Assembly: GCA_027559495.1 (NCBI GenBank)
Contig: JAMXSV010000006.1
Span: 2,108,001-2,172,000, forward strand
Origin: Aurifilum marmelostoma
Lineage: Eukaryota; Ascomycota; Sordariomycetes; Diaporthales; Cryphonectriaceae
Reading direction: 5' to 3'
DNA: 64,000 nucleotides
Shown here piece after piece: positions 35,835-47,379 of the stretch. The notes beneath the pieces are model-generated. The model worked only from the letters and a program-made list of their open reading frames with translations, ran no database searches and was not told the DNA's origin. Every line of letters begins with the position of its first letter. The first letter of the stretch is position 1. Both the position numbers and the translations under genes were made by a program.

Positions 35835-37448
35835 CTATACCCAACCCTGAACTCCGTTGTTCGCAATCAAGTCGGTGGTCAACATCTCGTTGCCCGTCAC
35901 GGACGAATTGGTGGCACCGGCCAGACCTCGTATTGTAGCGGCCACAACGCCAACGTCGGTGATATTGTGCAGGGCCATAAGGTAGGCGGCCAGGCCTGCG
36001 ACGTGCGGAGAGGCCATGCTCGTGCCGCTGTCACTCTTGGTGGCTGTGGCATTCTGTATGCCGACGCTCACGACATTGACGCCCGGGGCGAAGACGTCCA
36101 CAGCCTGTCCAAAGTTGCTGAACCAGGCTCTCTGGTCTGTCGTCTGGTCGATGGCGCCAACGGTGATTGCATCTGGAGACGAGGCGGGGCTGTAATTGGA
36201 AGCATCCTCGAAGCTGTTCCCAGCGGCCACGACCGGCACGGCTCCTACGGCGCGGATGGCAGATACGCCTTGGTTGATTGCTTGGGACTTGGACCCGGCC
36301 ACTGTGAAGGAAACGTCTGTCAGCTGATCACGCCACGCTCCACGAGATCCGGAGGAAGGAGTTCTCTAGTGCCCCAAGGGACTCACAAGACATGTTCACC
36401 ACCGCCTTTCCAGAGAGGTTCCTAGCTTCGATCGTGTTGACAACGTGCTCCATGCCGCTGAGGATTGCAGAGACTGGCCCCCCACCGTCTGCACCAGCAA
36501 CCTTGACGCCGACAAGGGAGACCTTTTTTGCCACGCCAAAAGTGAAGGCCCCAATCGTGCCTGCGACCTATCATTTTTATGGGTGTCAGGTTCAGTCCTC
36601 TTGAAAGTGAACCAGAGAAGAAAAAGAAAGAGGAAAAGGGAGAGCCGTTAGGACAAACGTCTTTTGATTTCGCGAGGGAAGACGTACATGGCTACCGTGT
36701 CCATTCTCGTCGGTATCAATATCGTCGACAGCATTGAACCCGAAGGTAGCCCTGCCTTGGAACTGAGTGTGATTTGTCATGATACCTATATCAAGGTTTC
36801 CCCGGAATTAGTGACTTGTCCGGTCCTTACAATCTGAAAATTTGAGTTGTTTGGTTTGGATTAAGTATTGGGTGAACAAAAAGGGGAGGAGGGTTCAATA
36901 TCCGCACCTGTATCGATCACAAAGACTGCGATCCCCTCCCCTGCGCTGTCATCGTACGAGTAATTTGAACTGCCTGGCTGCGCGGCCGATAAACGAGCAA
37001 GGCCGGTGGTGGCGTCTTCCTGGGTGACGAGAGCGTTGGTGATGTACATCTGCGTGTCGGCCTCGATAAACGCAACCTCGTCGGCCTGGTTGATCTCGAT
37101 GGCAGACTGGTCGTCCGCGTCCAGCGCCATGGCCCTGACCGTGCCGATGCTGTATGTCTTGACTCTTGTGCTAAAGGGGCGGCCCATGGTGTTGTTGCTG
37201 CGCTTTCCAATATTGCGCCTCGCCATGGTGGTCGCCCAGCGGGCCTGGTGAGCGGCAACAAGCTCGTCAGGGCAGGTCTCATTGTAGATGACAATGTAGG
37301 AGTTTTGGATGATATTCTTGGCAGCTGGGTTGACAATAGGCACCCACGAGGTCTGGTTGGCAACCGATCCAGCACCTAGAGCAGGCAGACCTGCCACAAG
37401 GTTGCTCAGGAGGGCAAGGACAAAGATGAAGAAGGAGGTCAGATCCAT
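35835..37448 (-). CDS. Secreted subtilisin-like serine protease (S8, proteinase K-like) with I9 propeptide
   Basis: Four exons on the minus strand: 37448-36908, 36785-36688, 36567-36387 and 36301-35835, 428 residues. A signal peptide (MDLTSFFIFVLALLSNLVAG) is followed by an inhibitor-I9 propeptide (about 45-140, segment SYIVIYNETC) and the peptidase domain. The catalytic triad is Asp179 (FVIDTG), His210 (ENGHGSHVAG) and Ser368 (SGTSMASPH). The oxyanion Asn is Asn302 in AAGNS. Exon junctions fall beside the Asp, after the His motif and after VVNMS, a pattern common in these genes. The ATG at 37448 is preferred over upstream in-frame Met codons because it opens the signal peptide. It would act outside the cell or in the vacuole. 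Confidence 0.93.
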
Positions 37449-39917
37449 CTTGGGAGTGTTGGTAAAGACGGCCGAAACAGGAAGGCTTGAAATTTTCTTC
37501 ACCCTTCTTTTACAAGAAAGGCGTAGCTGAAATTTAGGAGAGAGGGAAAGAATCAAAAAACAAAATTAAAATCAGAGGATTGAAATGCAGAAGACGGGAC
37601 ACCGAGGCAAAGAGAAAATTTGAAATCGGCTCGAGATGCTCTCTGGCCAGCTGGTGACTCGATAGGATAGAAGATGAGAATACCGGAGTGAGAAATAAAA
37701 GAGAGTGAGAAGGAAGAGATAGAAAAGTGTAGAGAGGAAGGTGACCTGCTCTGCAGGTGATTTTCAAGTGGTTCGAAGTGCTCAGGGTGGAGAAGAAGAA
37801 GGAGGAGGAGGAGGAGGAGGAGGCTGGGCAGTTTGCGATAGATACGATAGAAACAGGCACCTGTATCAAGGGAAGGGGGAAAAGGATAAACAAATCGAAA
37901 TACCTAGAAACCCCCAATGTCATTGTTCCCCACGAGTCACAGCATGTCAGATAGAAAATAGCAGAAGCGCATGGAGGCACGAAGAAACGTGTGTCGCGGG
38001 AGCGACTTGGCGCATTGGCACGGCGGGGGGAACACTGGCGTCAAGGCAGGGGCTCGAGGGTATTTTCGTGCTTCTCTTTCATTTCTTCTCTGCCCCCCCG
38101 AAGGGGATGTATGGAAGTCTAGTCGAATGCACGAGTGCGATGTTGAGGATAGGGGGGTTGGTGGTCGTCCTGCGCGGCCTTTTCTCTGACGGCGTGTTGC
38201 CAAGTCAAACGCGTGGCACTGAGCGAGCAAGCTTCTTGACGTCTGACGAGGGCTGCCGCGCGCCAAAGTGAAGTACTGGAAGACCAACCGCTTGCCTACT
38301 CATTTCCTCTCTTCTATCTTGTCATCTTGATTCTTCTTATACATCACTTGCGCAGTGGATGCGGGGGCACTCTACAGGAAATGCATTGTCATCACGATTG
38401 TTGCAGGCGTTTGTGACCTGACAATGATTACTTGTGAAGCTCAATATCAATATCTGACCACCTACCAGAGGTTTCTGATTATATGTACCTTGCGCGGGAA
38501 GAAGAAAGAGTGTCTTGAGCCGGACTGACCACAAGACAAGAATGAAAACAAGAGCAGAGGATATATATTGCAGCAATTGCAGTGCGTTCATCGACGCGCC
38601 TAAAGAGATGATGTAGTTGTTTTCTGTCATGGGCAGTGTAGATGTCATACTGAAGGGTTAGGGTACCAGGGCTATAACACTTGTTGTGCACAGGCTAAAA
38701 ATAAAGCAGGGTGGGGATATGCATGAAACAGTTTCACGTTGTCTTCTAGGTACCTCCCTTCCAGCAGACAGACAGCTTGCAGATCACCTCAAGGATGCTG
38801 GAAAGGGGAAGATTATTTGATTATTCATGATGGGTTGAATATGAGGCTTGATGCCAGGTGTGCGTTCTTATAGATTATGGATTTCACCACCTAATCTTAC
38901 AGACCTCGTGTCCAGGTACGTAAATTTATGCATAAAAAGCACGAGAATGTCCCACTCTCACTCAGTGTGATATCTCTGCCATTATACTATCTGGTCTGTG
39001 AGGTGATGGATGGATGACATGTTCTCTTGTGTTTTCCTCTGGAGGCCTTCGAGAACAACAGATCAACATGAGAGTTGTGCTGAGCCAAACACTGTCTGTC
39101 GCCCAAGTACAGCGTGGAGGCCTGGCTGGGCCCAGGCGTGAGGGCTTCAGGGTGGAGGATGGTACGTACTACTTAACTGCCTGCACCACCCAGGTGGGTG
39201 TGTCACGCAGCCACAGCCACGACAGGTACGACTGTACAACTGACTGACTGCACTGTTCCTCCCTGGCTGACAGCATTGTGTGCACAGCCTCTTTCCTTAT
39301 TTGCTCTTTCTTCCCTTGTGTGTTGTCGTAATAAAACACCCCCCCCAAATTTCCCACTAGCCGCTGTTGTGTAAATTCTCTCGGGTTCTTTCCCACTCTC
39401 CCCTGATCTCCATCCTCTTTCAATACAGCTATAGATCTTCGCTGTTGCTGAGATTCCGAACACCTAGAGAGACACACAAGTCCTGGGCAATTTTGAAACA
39501 GCAGGATCAACCACTTATCGCCTTCCTGCCTCCCTGCCTTTTGCACCACTACTCACGCGACACCCCTCTTTTATCAATTTCACCTATCCTATTTCGGGAG
39601 GGCTGCGCCTGCTCATCTGCTCAAGCTGACTAACTGGGCCTGCACCTCTGAAATTCCACTACCACCTCACCTCCTCATTACAATCACTGGCACTGGTAAC
39701 TGGCACACGAGACCTCCAAAACACCAAAACCAAAAGAGAAATCAGTCTAGTATTATTCCCTCATTCCTTCTGTCAAATCTCTTTCTTTTATCATCAGAAT
39801 CTGGGGGTGGCTGATTGCTGGTCGTCTGGACCCTGGGTCTAGACTTGAGAGGGTCTGTCCACTTCACAGCAGCGGCAGGACCACCACACACAGGAGGGTG
39901 GAGTCATAGGCCACCAC

Positions 39918-39951
39918 TACAGTACCACCACCACCACCACCACCACCACCA
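39918..39951. repeat. (CCA)n triplet repeat
   Basis: About ten ACC/CCA units in tandem in the leader or promoter of the F-box gene; a second shorter tract lies at 40035-40053. Confidence 0.85.
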
Positions 39952-40294
39952 GGGAACCATCATCTTCTCTGGCCCTTCCTCTTCTTCCTGGTCCTCATTT
40001 CCGTCGTCCGCATTTTCCCACCCCCCCTCCTTCACCACCACCACCACCACCAGCCTCTGTAGCCATCCCACTCTCTTTCCTCATTCACCCTCCGGTGCTG
40101 GGTCATCAGAGGGGCCAGAAAGAAATCTTGCATTCCATTCATTCATTCCATCTCAATCCCGACCCTCTCGCCGCTTTCGATTTGACTCAAATCCGCCTTC
40201 GAGAAAGGCTTTTCCTTTGATCATCAACGGGCCACCCACCGCCTCTCCCGCGCCTTCATACGGTGTCGGATCACGACACCTCCTGAGACCTGCC

Positions 40295-40330
40295 ATGAGA
40301 AACATGCTCGAACCTCCCGACTCGAAGTGA
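40295..40330 (+). promoter_or_regulatory. 11-codon upstream ORF before the F-box gene
   Basis: ATG at 40295 opens an 11-residue frame (MRNMLEPPDSK) ending TGA at 40328-40330, 38 bases before the main ATG at 40369 and in a different frame. If it lies in the mRNA leader it could lower or tune translation. The transcription start is not known. Confidence 0.4.
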
Positions 40331-40368
40331 CATACAAACACACATTCTGTTGGACCCCGTTTGCGATC

Positions 40369-42384
40369 ATGTCGATCCGAAATTCTACAGTCTTCGCCGA
40401 GGATGCCCACGCCGGGCCCTTGTCCATCGATACCAGGCGTCCCAGCATCGACCACCCCCAGGCACTCGAAGATGTAGGCAAGGCCGCCGTCGAGCTTGCC
40501 TCCATCATGGCTATCGCCTCCAACCCCGTCTCCCCGGGTACCTCGAGCCCGCCCTTGGCCCAGGGCGCCAGAATACAAGACTTCTCCCCACCCACAAGGC
40601 CGAGCAGTACACCCTTCCCGGAGCCCGAACACGGCCAGACAGACATACGCTGCCTGAGCTGTCCCACCGGGCCAGAGGACGGCCAACTCCACGGCTATGA
40701 TCACGATCACGATCACAGCCACGACTACGACTTCGACTTCGACGACGACGACGACGACGATGACGGCGCTTCTTCCCTCTACTCCTCTTCCTCCTCCCTC
40801 GAGGTATCTGCGTCCGTCAGTGCCGGCGACTCGCCCAACTCGTCGCTTGCCATCAACCTCAACGACCTGCCCGCCGAGATTCACGAGTGCATACTGGACC
40901 ATCTATTCGGCTACAGGGTGTCAGCCACCTCCAAGAGTTCTCTGGGCATGCCAAGCGTTACACGGAGCTGGGGCACGGCCCTGAGGCACTCGCGACGGAG
41001 GGAGCTCTCCTCCCTCGCGCTGGTGAGTAGCCTCTGGACGGTCCTAGTCCAGGAGAGGCTGTACAGGCACATCAAGATCAAGGCCACTGTGCGATCCCTG
41101 AACGAGGCCGTCCAGTACTTTGCGGTCCACCCACACCTGCGGCCCTATGTGAGGCACATCGAGCTGTGGTTCGCCGTCTTTCAGCCCAAACAGCCCTCGC
41201 TCGCCTTGTCTTCAGTACCCACACTGCCGCCTGTCACCCTGGACGGGCTGACAAACGCGTCCTACGTGCTACCCAACGACAACTGCTCTCTCGAGGAGGC
41301 CTTCTACTTCGTGAGCGCCACGTTCCCGGAGGTTTGCGTTTTGACTCTGGAGGGAGGAGAAAGGAAGAAGGCGCCCAAGGTCCGCCACTTCATCACCGAC
41401 GGTGGGCGTGACCAGCCGCTGCACGAGAAGCCGCTGCCCAGGATCCCTCCCGTGAGGACGCTGGTCTGCAAGGGCCAGTGGAATCTGATCAGGACCGCCG
41501 ACGATTTCTACGCCATCGTCAATGCCCTGCCCAACCTCCAGGAGTGGCACGGCAACTACAGCAAGGCCAAGTCCAAGAGCTATCTGAGCATGGCGGCCAT
41601 CCTGCCCAGGCTTCCGTCCGGCCTGACCAGCCTGAGTCTCAACCTGGAGGGTGTCGAATACCGGAGGGAGGTGTCTTTTCCGCCCTATTTCCTCAAAGTC
41701 TCGAGCGCCCTGCACTTCTGCACCAAGCTGGCCGAGGCCTCGACCAACATGGAGCACTTCGCCTACACCGGGCGTGTCTGTCGGGCATACTTTGACCTCT
41801 TGTCTAAGCTGGCGGAGCCCCGAAGCTCGCGTCTAAAGTCGATCGACCTGACCGTGAAGAATTGCTGTCGCCACGTGGTTCACTGGAACGAGTCGGGCTC
41901 GGGTATCACGGACATGAACTTCATCAACGCGTTCGAGGCGCTTGTCCTGGCGGGCATCAAGGCACTAGCAAGGCTGAAGGCGGTAGAATATCTGAGGATA
42001 CGATACGTGGACCTCGGTACGTATAGTGGCTCTTCTCCTAAAAATGCCCAATGTTGCGCATGGGGTTGGCTGGCTTGACATTCTCGTGTCTACTAGGATA
42101 ACTAACCCTGGATACCTCAAACAGATTCTCCCGTACCGCCACTGAATCCCTATTTCATCCTTCGCGATGGCTGGTGCTCTGGTGTCTGGAGTGACGCCAT
42201 CATTCGAGAGCTGAACCGAGCCCGCCCGGATGCCCGCTTTGAGGACCTCGCAGAGTCTTTTGGCGAGGTGGGCATTAACAAGGATGGTAGGATGGTCATC
42301 TCGCCCGAGTTTCCCAAGAGCAGGGTGCTCTCGTTGAAACTATCCAACTACGCCTATCTCGCAGGCGGCGTTGCCGTGCCCTGA
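40369..42384 (+). CDS. F-box-like protein
   Basis: Two exons, 40369-42016 and 42125-42384, with an intron GTACGT...CAG, 635 residues. The N-terminus is Pro/Ser-rich, then a His-Asp repeat (HDHDHSHDYDFDF) runs into eight Asp. An F-box-like motif follows at about residues 165-235 (LNDLPAEIHECILDHLFGYRV ... LSSLALVSSLWTVLVQERLYRHIK). The remainder (RHIELWF, RTLVCKGQW, LTSLSLNLEGVEYR) has the spaced leucines of a degenerate leucine-rich or substrate-binding domain. F-box proteins recruit substrates to SCF ubiquitin ligases; the substrate here is unknown. A shorter start at Met34 or upstream in-frame codons is possible, but 40369 is the first ATG with a good context. Confidence 0.75.
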
Positions 42385-43065
42385 AGTAAACTGTGGCAGG
42401 TTCGCAACGTTCGTCTCGAGTGCAAAGTCGGGGCCATACATTGGTCTTGGTCACCTTCACTCATTTTCTTCCCCTTTCTTGTCTTTCTCTGTTTCCTGTT
42501 TCCTATTTTCTTTTTTTCTTTTTGGTTTTGCTATCTTTCTTTTGATCTCATGCGTGTGTATGCAGGTGTGTGTATGTGTGTATGGAGACAAAGGTCAAGT
42601 AATTCGGGAACAGGTGCAGGAATCTCTCTGCTTTTTCACCCCCTTCTTTAATTTCCTATGTCATCGGCAGGCGGAGGGGGCACATGGAGGCAGAGCACGG
42701 CGTTTCGGTTTGCCCTTAATACAGATATCCCTCTGGCATCATCGGTCTCGAGGCATAGAATGGCGTTTCGGATAAGGAGTTCCCAGTCAGCGGGAGCTGC
42801 AGGGGGGATGGAACAGAAATTTTCCAACTACCGGATGTGGACGGTATGAGGTCGGGTTTGGTATGGATTGTCGATAATATATGATGGGCCTCGTCAGATG
42901 CCTGTTCAGACGAGAATCTTGATCAGTGGGCTGACAGTTTTGTTCTCCTTTCATTTTCCGTCTCTTGAGACACCGGTATCCCTGCCAGATTTCCCGGTCG
43001 GGCAAGGCATTCTGTTTAATGATCTTTTCAAGCCTTGATGGACTGGTGCACTCTCTTTGTGTGTG

Positions 43066-43123
<58 letters not shown>

Positions 43124-43273
43124 TGTGTGTATGTAGATCCATACGTACGTGAAATAAGAGGTGCTCTGAAGTCGTTAGATGAAAATGTGCCACCAAGAGA
43201 GCTGGATTATAGTTATCGCCATTTGGGATTCGTTTCTCTTTTCAACATGTTGAAGTATACTAAGTACTTATTT
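42385..43273. other. Convergent intergenic region with microsatellite
   Basis: This is the 3' flank of the F-box gene (T-rich, 42480-42550) and of gpi14, with the CT/GT microsatellite at 43068-43130. No gene seen. Confidence 0.55.
43068..43130. repeat. Composite (CT)n(GT)n microsatellite
   Basis: About 19 CT units (43068-43106) run directly into 12 GT units (43107-43130). Similar in type to the CA/CT repeat at 16912-16959. Confidence 0.9.
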
Positions 43274-44699
43274 CTAAGCCACATCACCCACGATGACCCC
43301 CAGTATCCAACAATTGGCCAGAAAGAAGGCCAGGGCCGAAATCCAAAGGCCCGGCACAAAGGTGCTCTGGCCCAGGAACTCAAGCTGGTAGCCCTGTTGC
43401 AGCCAGGCGGCCTGGGTCAGAACCCACAGCAGGAGTGCACTGAGGCCCAGTCCCGGCCTGGCGAGGAGAGACGACCGGGGAAGATAGAGGGGGAGCAGAA
43501 CCAGATACCACAGAAAGTACTATTTCACCGTGTAGTTATTCGTTAGCCAAGAGATCTCGGGTGTGTTTTTTTTTTTTTGGGGGGGGGGGGAGGAAGGGTA
43601 GGGATATAGAGAGAAGCTTGAGGCATACCTGGCTGGTGCAGACCTTGTTAAAGGTCACAAAAACCCATGTCTGTGCCAGCATGGTGGACGGGAGATCCTT
43701 CTTGGCCATGACGAGAGGGACTAGCACACAGGAGAGGAGAAGCTGGGGCAGGAAGGCGACGGACTCGATGCCAAAGCCCGAGGCGTCAGGGTCGGCAGAG
43801 GTGAGATAGAGTAGTATGTTGTACGGGCTGAAGTTGTGGCGGTGGTCGATGCGGGTGACGTGGTGGAGATACGTATGGAGCAAGAAGGGGTGGCCGTACA
43901 GGACGTACATGGCGAGATTGAGGCCAGAGAAGGTGGCCAGGCTGAGCACGGCGAGCTTGAGCCTCGACGCCGTGAGGAATGAGACGACGGCGTCCATGAG
44001 TGACGAGGAGGAGGTAGAAGAAGAGGCCTTCGGCCTTGCTTCCATCATGTTCTCGTCGTCCATCCACCAGACGATGGCGGGCGCATAGATGAAGGGGTAA
44101 ATCTTGAGGTGTACGCCAAAGCCTAGCAGCAGGGCGGCGAGGGATACCCTCCGCGAAAGAACGGCCCACAGGAGAGCCATAACCATGACGGCCAGGAGGC
44201 CCTCGGAGCTGCCGCGGGTGCTGATGGTTGCAACCATTGGATTGAGCAGCCAGATAGCGGCATATTTCCTGGCGCTGGCAGCGTTCAGCCTCCTTGGCCC
44301 CTGCATGGTCAGGACCTCGACGATCAGCCAGCCCGCGACCAGGTCGGCTACGGCGAACAGAACTTTGCCGGACGAGAAGAAGGCCACAGCCAGCGAGCGG
44401 GACGCTGCAGGCCAAGTCGTTGGCAACAACATCCATGACAGCAAGGGCGTATAGCGGTACGTCTCGCGTGCGTAGGGACCCTGAGGATGGTCCTGGGCTA
44501 CGAACCTGGCGGCATCGGTGAAGACGAGGTAGTCGATGTCTGTGTACTTGAGAGGCGAGTTTGCGTCCTGCCAGAGGCCGTAGAGGAGCATGACGATCCG
44601 CAGACCAGCAGATAGGGCGTATAGAGGTATACTGCTGCCCGAGAACAGAGACGAGAGGACGCCCATATCTGCCTCCTTTGCCGGCTTGGGAGCTGCCAT
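43274..44699 (-). CDS. gpi14: GPI mannosyltransferase I (PIG-M/Gpi14)
   Basis: Adds the first mannose, from dolichol-phosphate-mannose, to the GPI precursor in the ER lumen. Two exons on the minus strand, 44699-43629 and 43519-43274, joined at a codon boundary (GTATGC...TAG), 438 residues, the usual family length. The second exon restores the conserved YFLWYLVLLPLYLP end. The luminal acidic motif of GT50 enzymes is at 54-56 (YTDIDYLVFTDAA). About ten hydrophobic segments follow, and the loop HVTRIDHRHNFSPYN is family-typical. The second exon is short and easily missed. The intron carries a T/G homopolymer (about 43567-43590). The gene is divergent from the TRAX gene across 452 bases. Confidence 0.93.
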
Positions 44700-45151
44700 G
44701 ATGATGTCGAGGTTTTGGGTGGTTTGACTGGTCTCAAATCTGAATCCCCCCCCTCCTCATATCCATGAATTGCGTCTCAGCTTAGTCTCAAGTGACAGCG
44801 TTAATGAGACTGAGAAATGATCAAGACCATGTCAGTGAGATGTGCTGACTATGGGCGGTGGATGGAATAATGAAAAGGAGGAGGAGGTTACTTGCTGGTG
44901 GTGGTAACTTTTGGTGGCGTAAGTATGTATGTATGGATGGATGATGACAGCACAGCGCAGGGCATCTTTGGAAGCTTGCGTAGGCGCTAGTTTTCAGCGG
45001 TACGGCACGTTCCAGGGGGTGGGCTTGAGAGGTTCCAGGGGCTCTTGATAGGGCGCCAGGTGTACAAAGAACAGGGGATGAGAAAGGTTGGTGGCTGTTC
45101 GTTAGCGTAGCAGGTCCTGCTTTAGGTGGAACCATATCTCTCCGCACAGTG
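44700..45151. other. Bidirectional promoter region of gpi14 and the TRAX gene
   Basis: A 452-base divergent spacer that must hold both promoters. No further motif is recognised. Confidence 0.55.
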
Positions 45152-46265
45152 ATGGTTCACCCTGTCAAACTTGATGTCGACAGACCCACATCGAGCCTGT
45201 CCAAACAGCAGCAGAAGGAGAAGACGATGGAGACCACAAGCTCAAGCACACCGGGCCTCATCAACAGGGACAACGGCAACAGCAACACACACCAAAAGCC
45301 AAAGATGCCCGGCCAGAAGAGAGACTTCAGGGGCAAGGCCAAGCCGAACGAGCCGCCCAAGGTGCGCAACGAGTTCACACCCATGTTTGAGCATTTCCGT
45401 GATGAGCTCGACGACCATCATGACCGCAGGGAGAGGATCATCAAGGCTTCTAGAGACATCACTGCCCTGAGCAAGAAGATGTGGGTTCCGCTGCTGTCAA
45501 TGATTCATAATTTGATAACTCCTAGTCCACGGCACTGATACTTGAATGCGCCCCTGCAGAATCTTCTCGTTGCAGCGGGTCCGCAAGATCCAGCCTGACC
45601 TCCCAGACTATATTGAAAAGGACATCCAGTCTCGCCTCACCGACATATCCAGGCTGCTCTCCTCCATCACGCCCGAGGTTCAGGGTATTAACCGTTACCG
45701 CTACTCGCGACAGATGAGCTGCATCGAGGAGCTTATCGAGGCCCTCACCTTTGCTCACTACCTTCGCACGCAGGAGCTCATGGGCTACGAGGATACTGTC
45801 TCCAGGGTCGCCGCCCTGTCCAGATACGCCGATCAGATGGACATCGATGGTGGTGCTGGTGGTGACTCAGGTACCTCACCTGCTCCTCCGTCCACCCTGC
45901 CACCCGTTCACGTCACCGAGCAAGACTATCTCATGGGCATCTTTGACCTCTCTGGAGAGATGATGAGATACGCTACTATTGTTGCCGCTCTTAACGGGAC
46001 TGTGGCTGGCGGTGCTGTTTCTGCTACGTTTGAGGAGGACGCGCGGGAAAGGACCATCGTCGAGGACATGCAGAACCTGGGCAGCTTCTTCGAGATGTTG
46101 CCTCAGCAGTACAACAAGTACTACCAACAGAAGCTCGAAACCCTGAGGCAGTCAGTATACAAGGTCGAGAGGCTAGGCTATGGACTCAAAGTTCGTGGTA
46201 GCGAGCGTCCGGCTGGTTGGATGCCGGATACTAATGATGATCTGGCACCCGACGCTGAGGACTAA
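45152..46265 (+). CDS. Translin-associated factor X (TRAX) family protein
   Basis: Two exons, 45152-45480 and 45560-46265, with a 79-base intron (GTGGGT...CAG), 344 residues. After a basic, Gln/Asn-rich N-terminus of about 55 residues (KMPGQKRDFRGKAK), the translin fold runs from FEHFRDELDDHHDRRERIIKASRDIT to the end. It includes FSLQRVR, EELIEALTFAHYL and LMGIFDLSGEMMRYA. The second junction restores KKIIFSLQR. TRAX is the catalytic partner of translin in the C3PO RNase. The acidic residues FDLSGEMMR and EEDARERT fit the ends of that active site. A translin gene is not in the window. The start could be GTG-adjacent; the ATG at 45152 is used. A Gly/Pro insert (GGAGGDSGTSPAPPSTLPP) breaks the fold at about residue 210. 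Confidence 0.85.
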
Positions 46266-46428
46266 TCAGGAGAATGTGACTTACCGGTGCTGCTCAAAGT
46301 TATGTCGTCACTGCATGTATGATATCTGTTTTCGTGGTCTCCCATAAGGGAGCTCCTCTTTCAAGGGCGAAGAAAATAATATTGTGGACCTACTGTGGGT
46401 TAGAGAGAACAACCATATTGCCTACCTT

Positions 46429-47379
46429 TCATACCTTTTCTTGTTGCGTATTGTTCCTGACCCACCACTTCGTCTCTCGCTTCAGTGCTATCTGGACGTA
46501 AACATATGTACAGAGGGCCCATATGATGATGAAAGAGAAGAGCAATCCTAGCGAGAGCCCAAATGCAATATGGAAGGCGGTCTTCCAGACCACAGCTGAG
46601 AGACAACCCAGGTATGCCACGAAGCCGGCGCACCACCACACCGTCAGCACCAAGATCATCTTCCTGAACATGACTGAGGTGTCATATCTCTCCTTGTAAC
46701 GCTTCCGAAAGTCTCGGCCCTGCCATCCATCGACTGCGAAAAGGTCCTCGGTCGCGTAGTAAACGAGAGGACGCATCCTCGTGCCTCGTGTCTCCGAGTC
46801 GATCCGAACTGGCGTGCTGAATGGAACGAGACTCACGAGGGCGCAAACGAGGAGGAATGCCATGTATATTCCCGGGGCACACAGGTACAGCTGGGGCGTC
46901 CCGGTGGAGGATCCGACGACGAAGGGGATGAGGCCTGAGATGAGGGCTGCTGTATAGACCCACGAGGTGGCGTCCAGTTCCCACCAGTGCTTCGACAGGA
47001 GCGGTGCACATTCATCTCGATACCTGGTGAGGCGCCACACCCGTACCACGAGGATGTACAATTCGCCCAGACCAAACGGCATCACGGCCTAGCCGAGGAT
47101 TTCTTCGTCGGACCCGAGATCATCTGCTGCATGCCGGCTCAGCCAGGTGTAGTAGACGATGCAAGGGAGGATGAGGTCGCAGAAGAGGATGACAAAAGGG
47201 CCCAGGGTGATGGAGATTTGATGTCTGGCGGGCACGTCTTGCGTGAGCTTCTGCATCTCCGCCGCTGGGAGGGTCGGCAAAGCGTCTGGATTCTCGGATC
47301 GATAAGATGTCAGTCTGGTATCTACACTGTTTGAGTACCTGGCCGTTGCTGGACTAGGCGTCGCGCCATTGTATACCAT
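46429..47379 (-). pseudogene. Polytopic membrane protein with an in-frame TAG at codon 97
   Basis: One minus-strand frame runs from ATG 47379 to the stop at 46429, except for TAG at 47091-47089. With the TAG read through, it is 316 codons. Upstream it carries ISITLGPFVILFCDLILPC (membrane segment 1) and downstream AVMPFGLGELYILVVRVWRL. The junction reads EILG-stop-AVMPFG, where related fungal membrane proteins, from memory, have ILGYAV, so the stop probably replaces Tyr. Six likely membrane segments follow in total, ending in FIIIWALCTYVYV. No intron can remove the stop, because similarity is continuous on both sides and the nearest GT is too close. The function is unknown. It could be a nonsense mutation, a sequencing error or a readthrough site. 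It converges on the TRAX gene 163 bases away. Confidence 0.65.

Larger units (their letters stand above)
37449..40368. other. Large divergent intergenic region (about 2.9 kb)
   Basis: No gene supported. It has a GGA/GAG repeat (about 37796-37824), AT-rich sequence (38300-38960), CAC/CCA repeats at about 39918-39951 and 40035-40053, and a long pyrimidine-rich leader of the F-box gene with a short upstream ORF at 40295-40330. Confidence 0.55.

Noticed and set aside
39815..40330. 171-codon frame in front of the F-box gene
   Set aside because: Rich in His/Pro/Ser from CCA and TTC repeats; fits a mRNA leader. Only the last 11 codons after ATG 40295 are noted as an upstream ORF.
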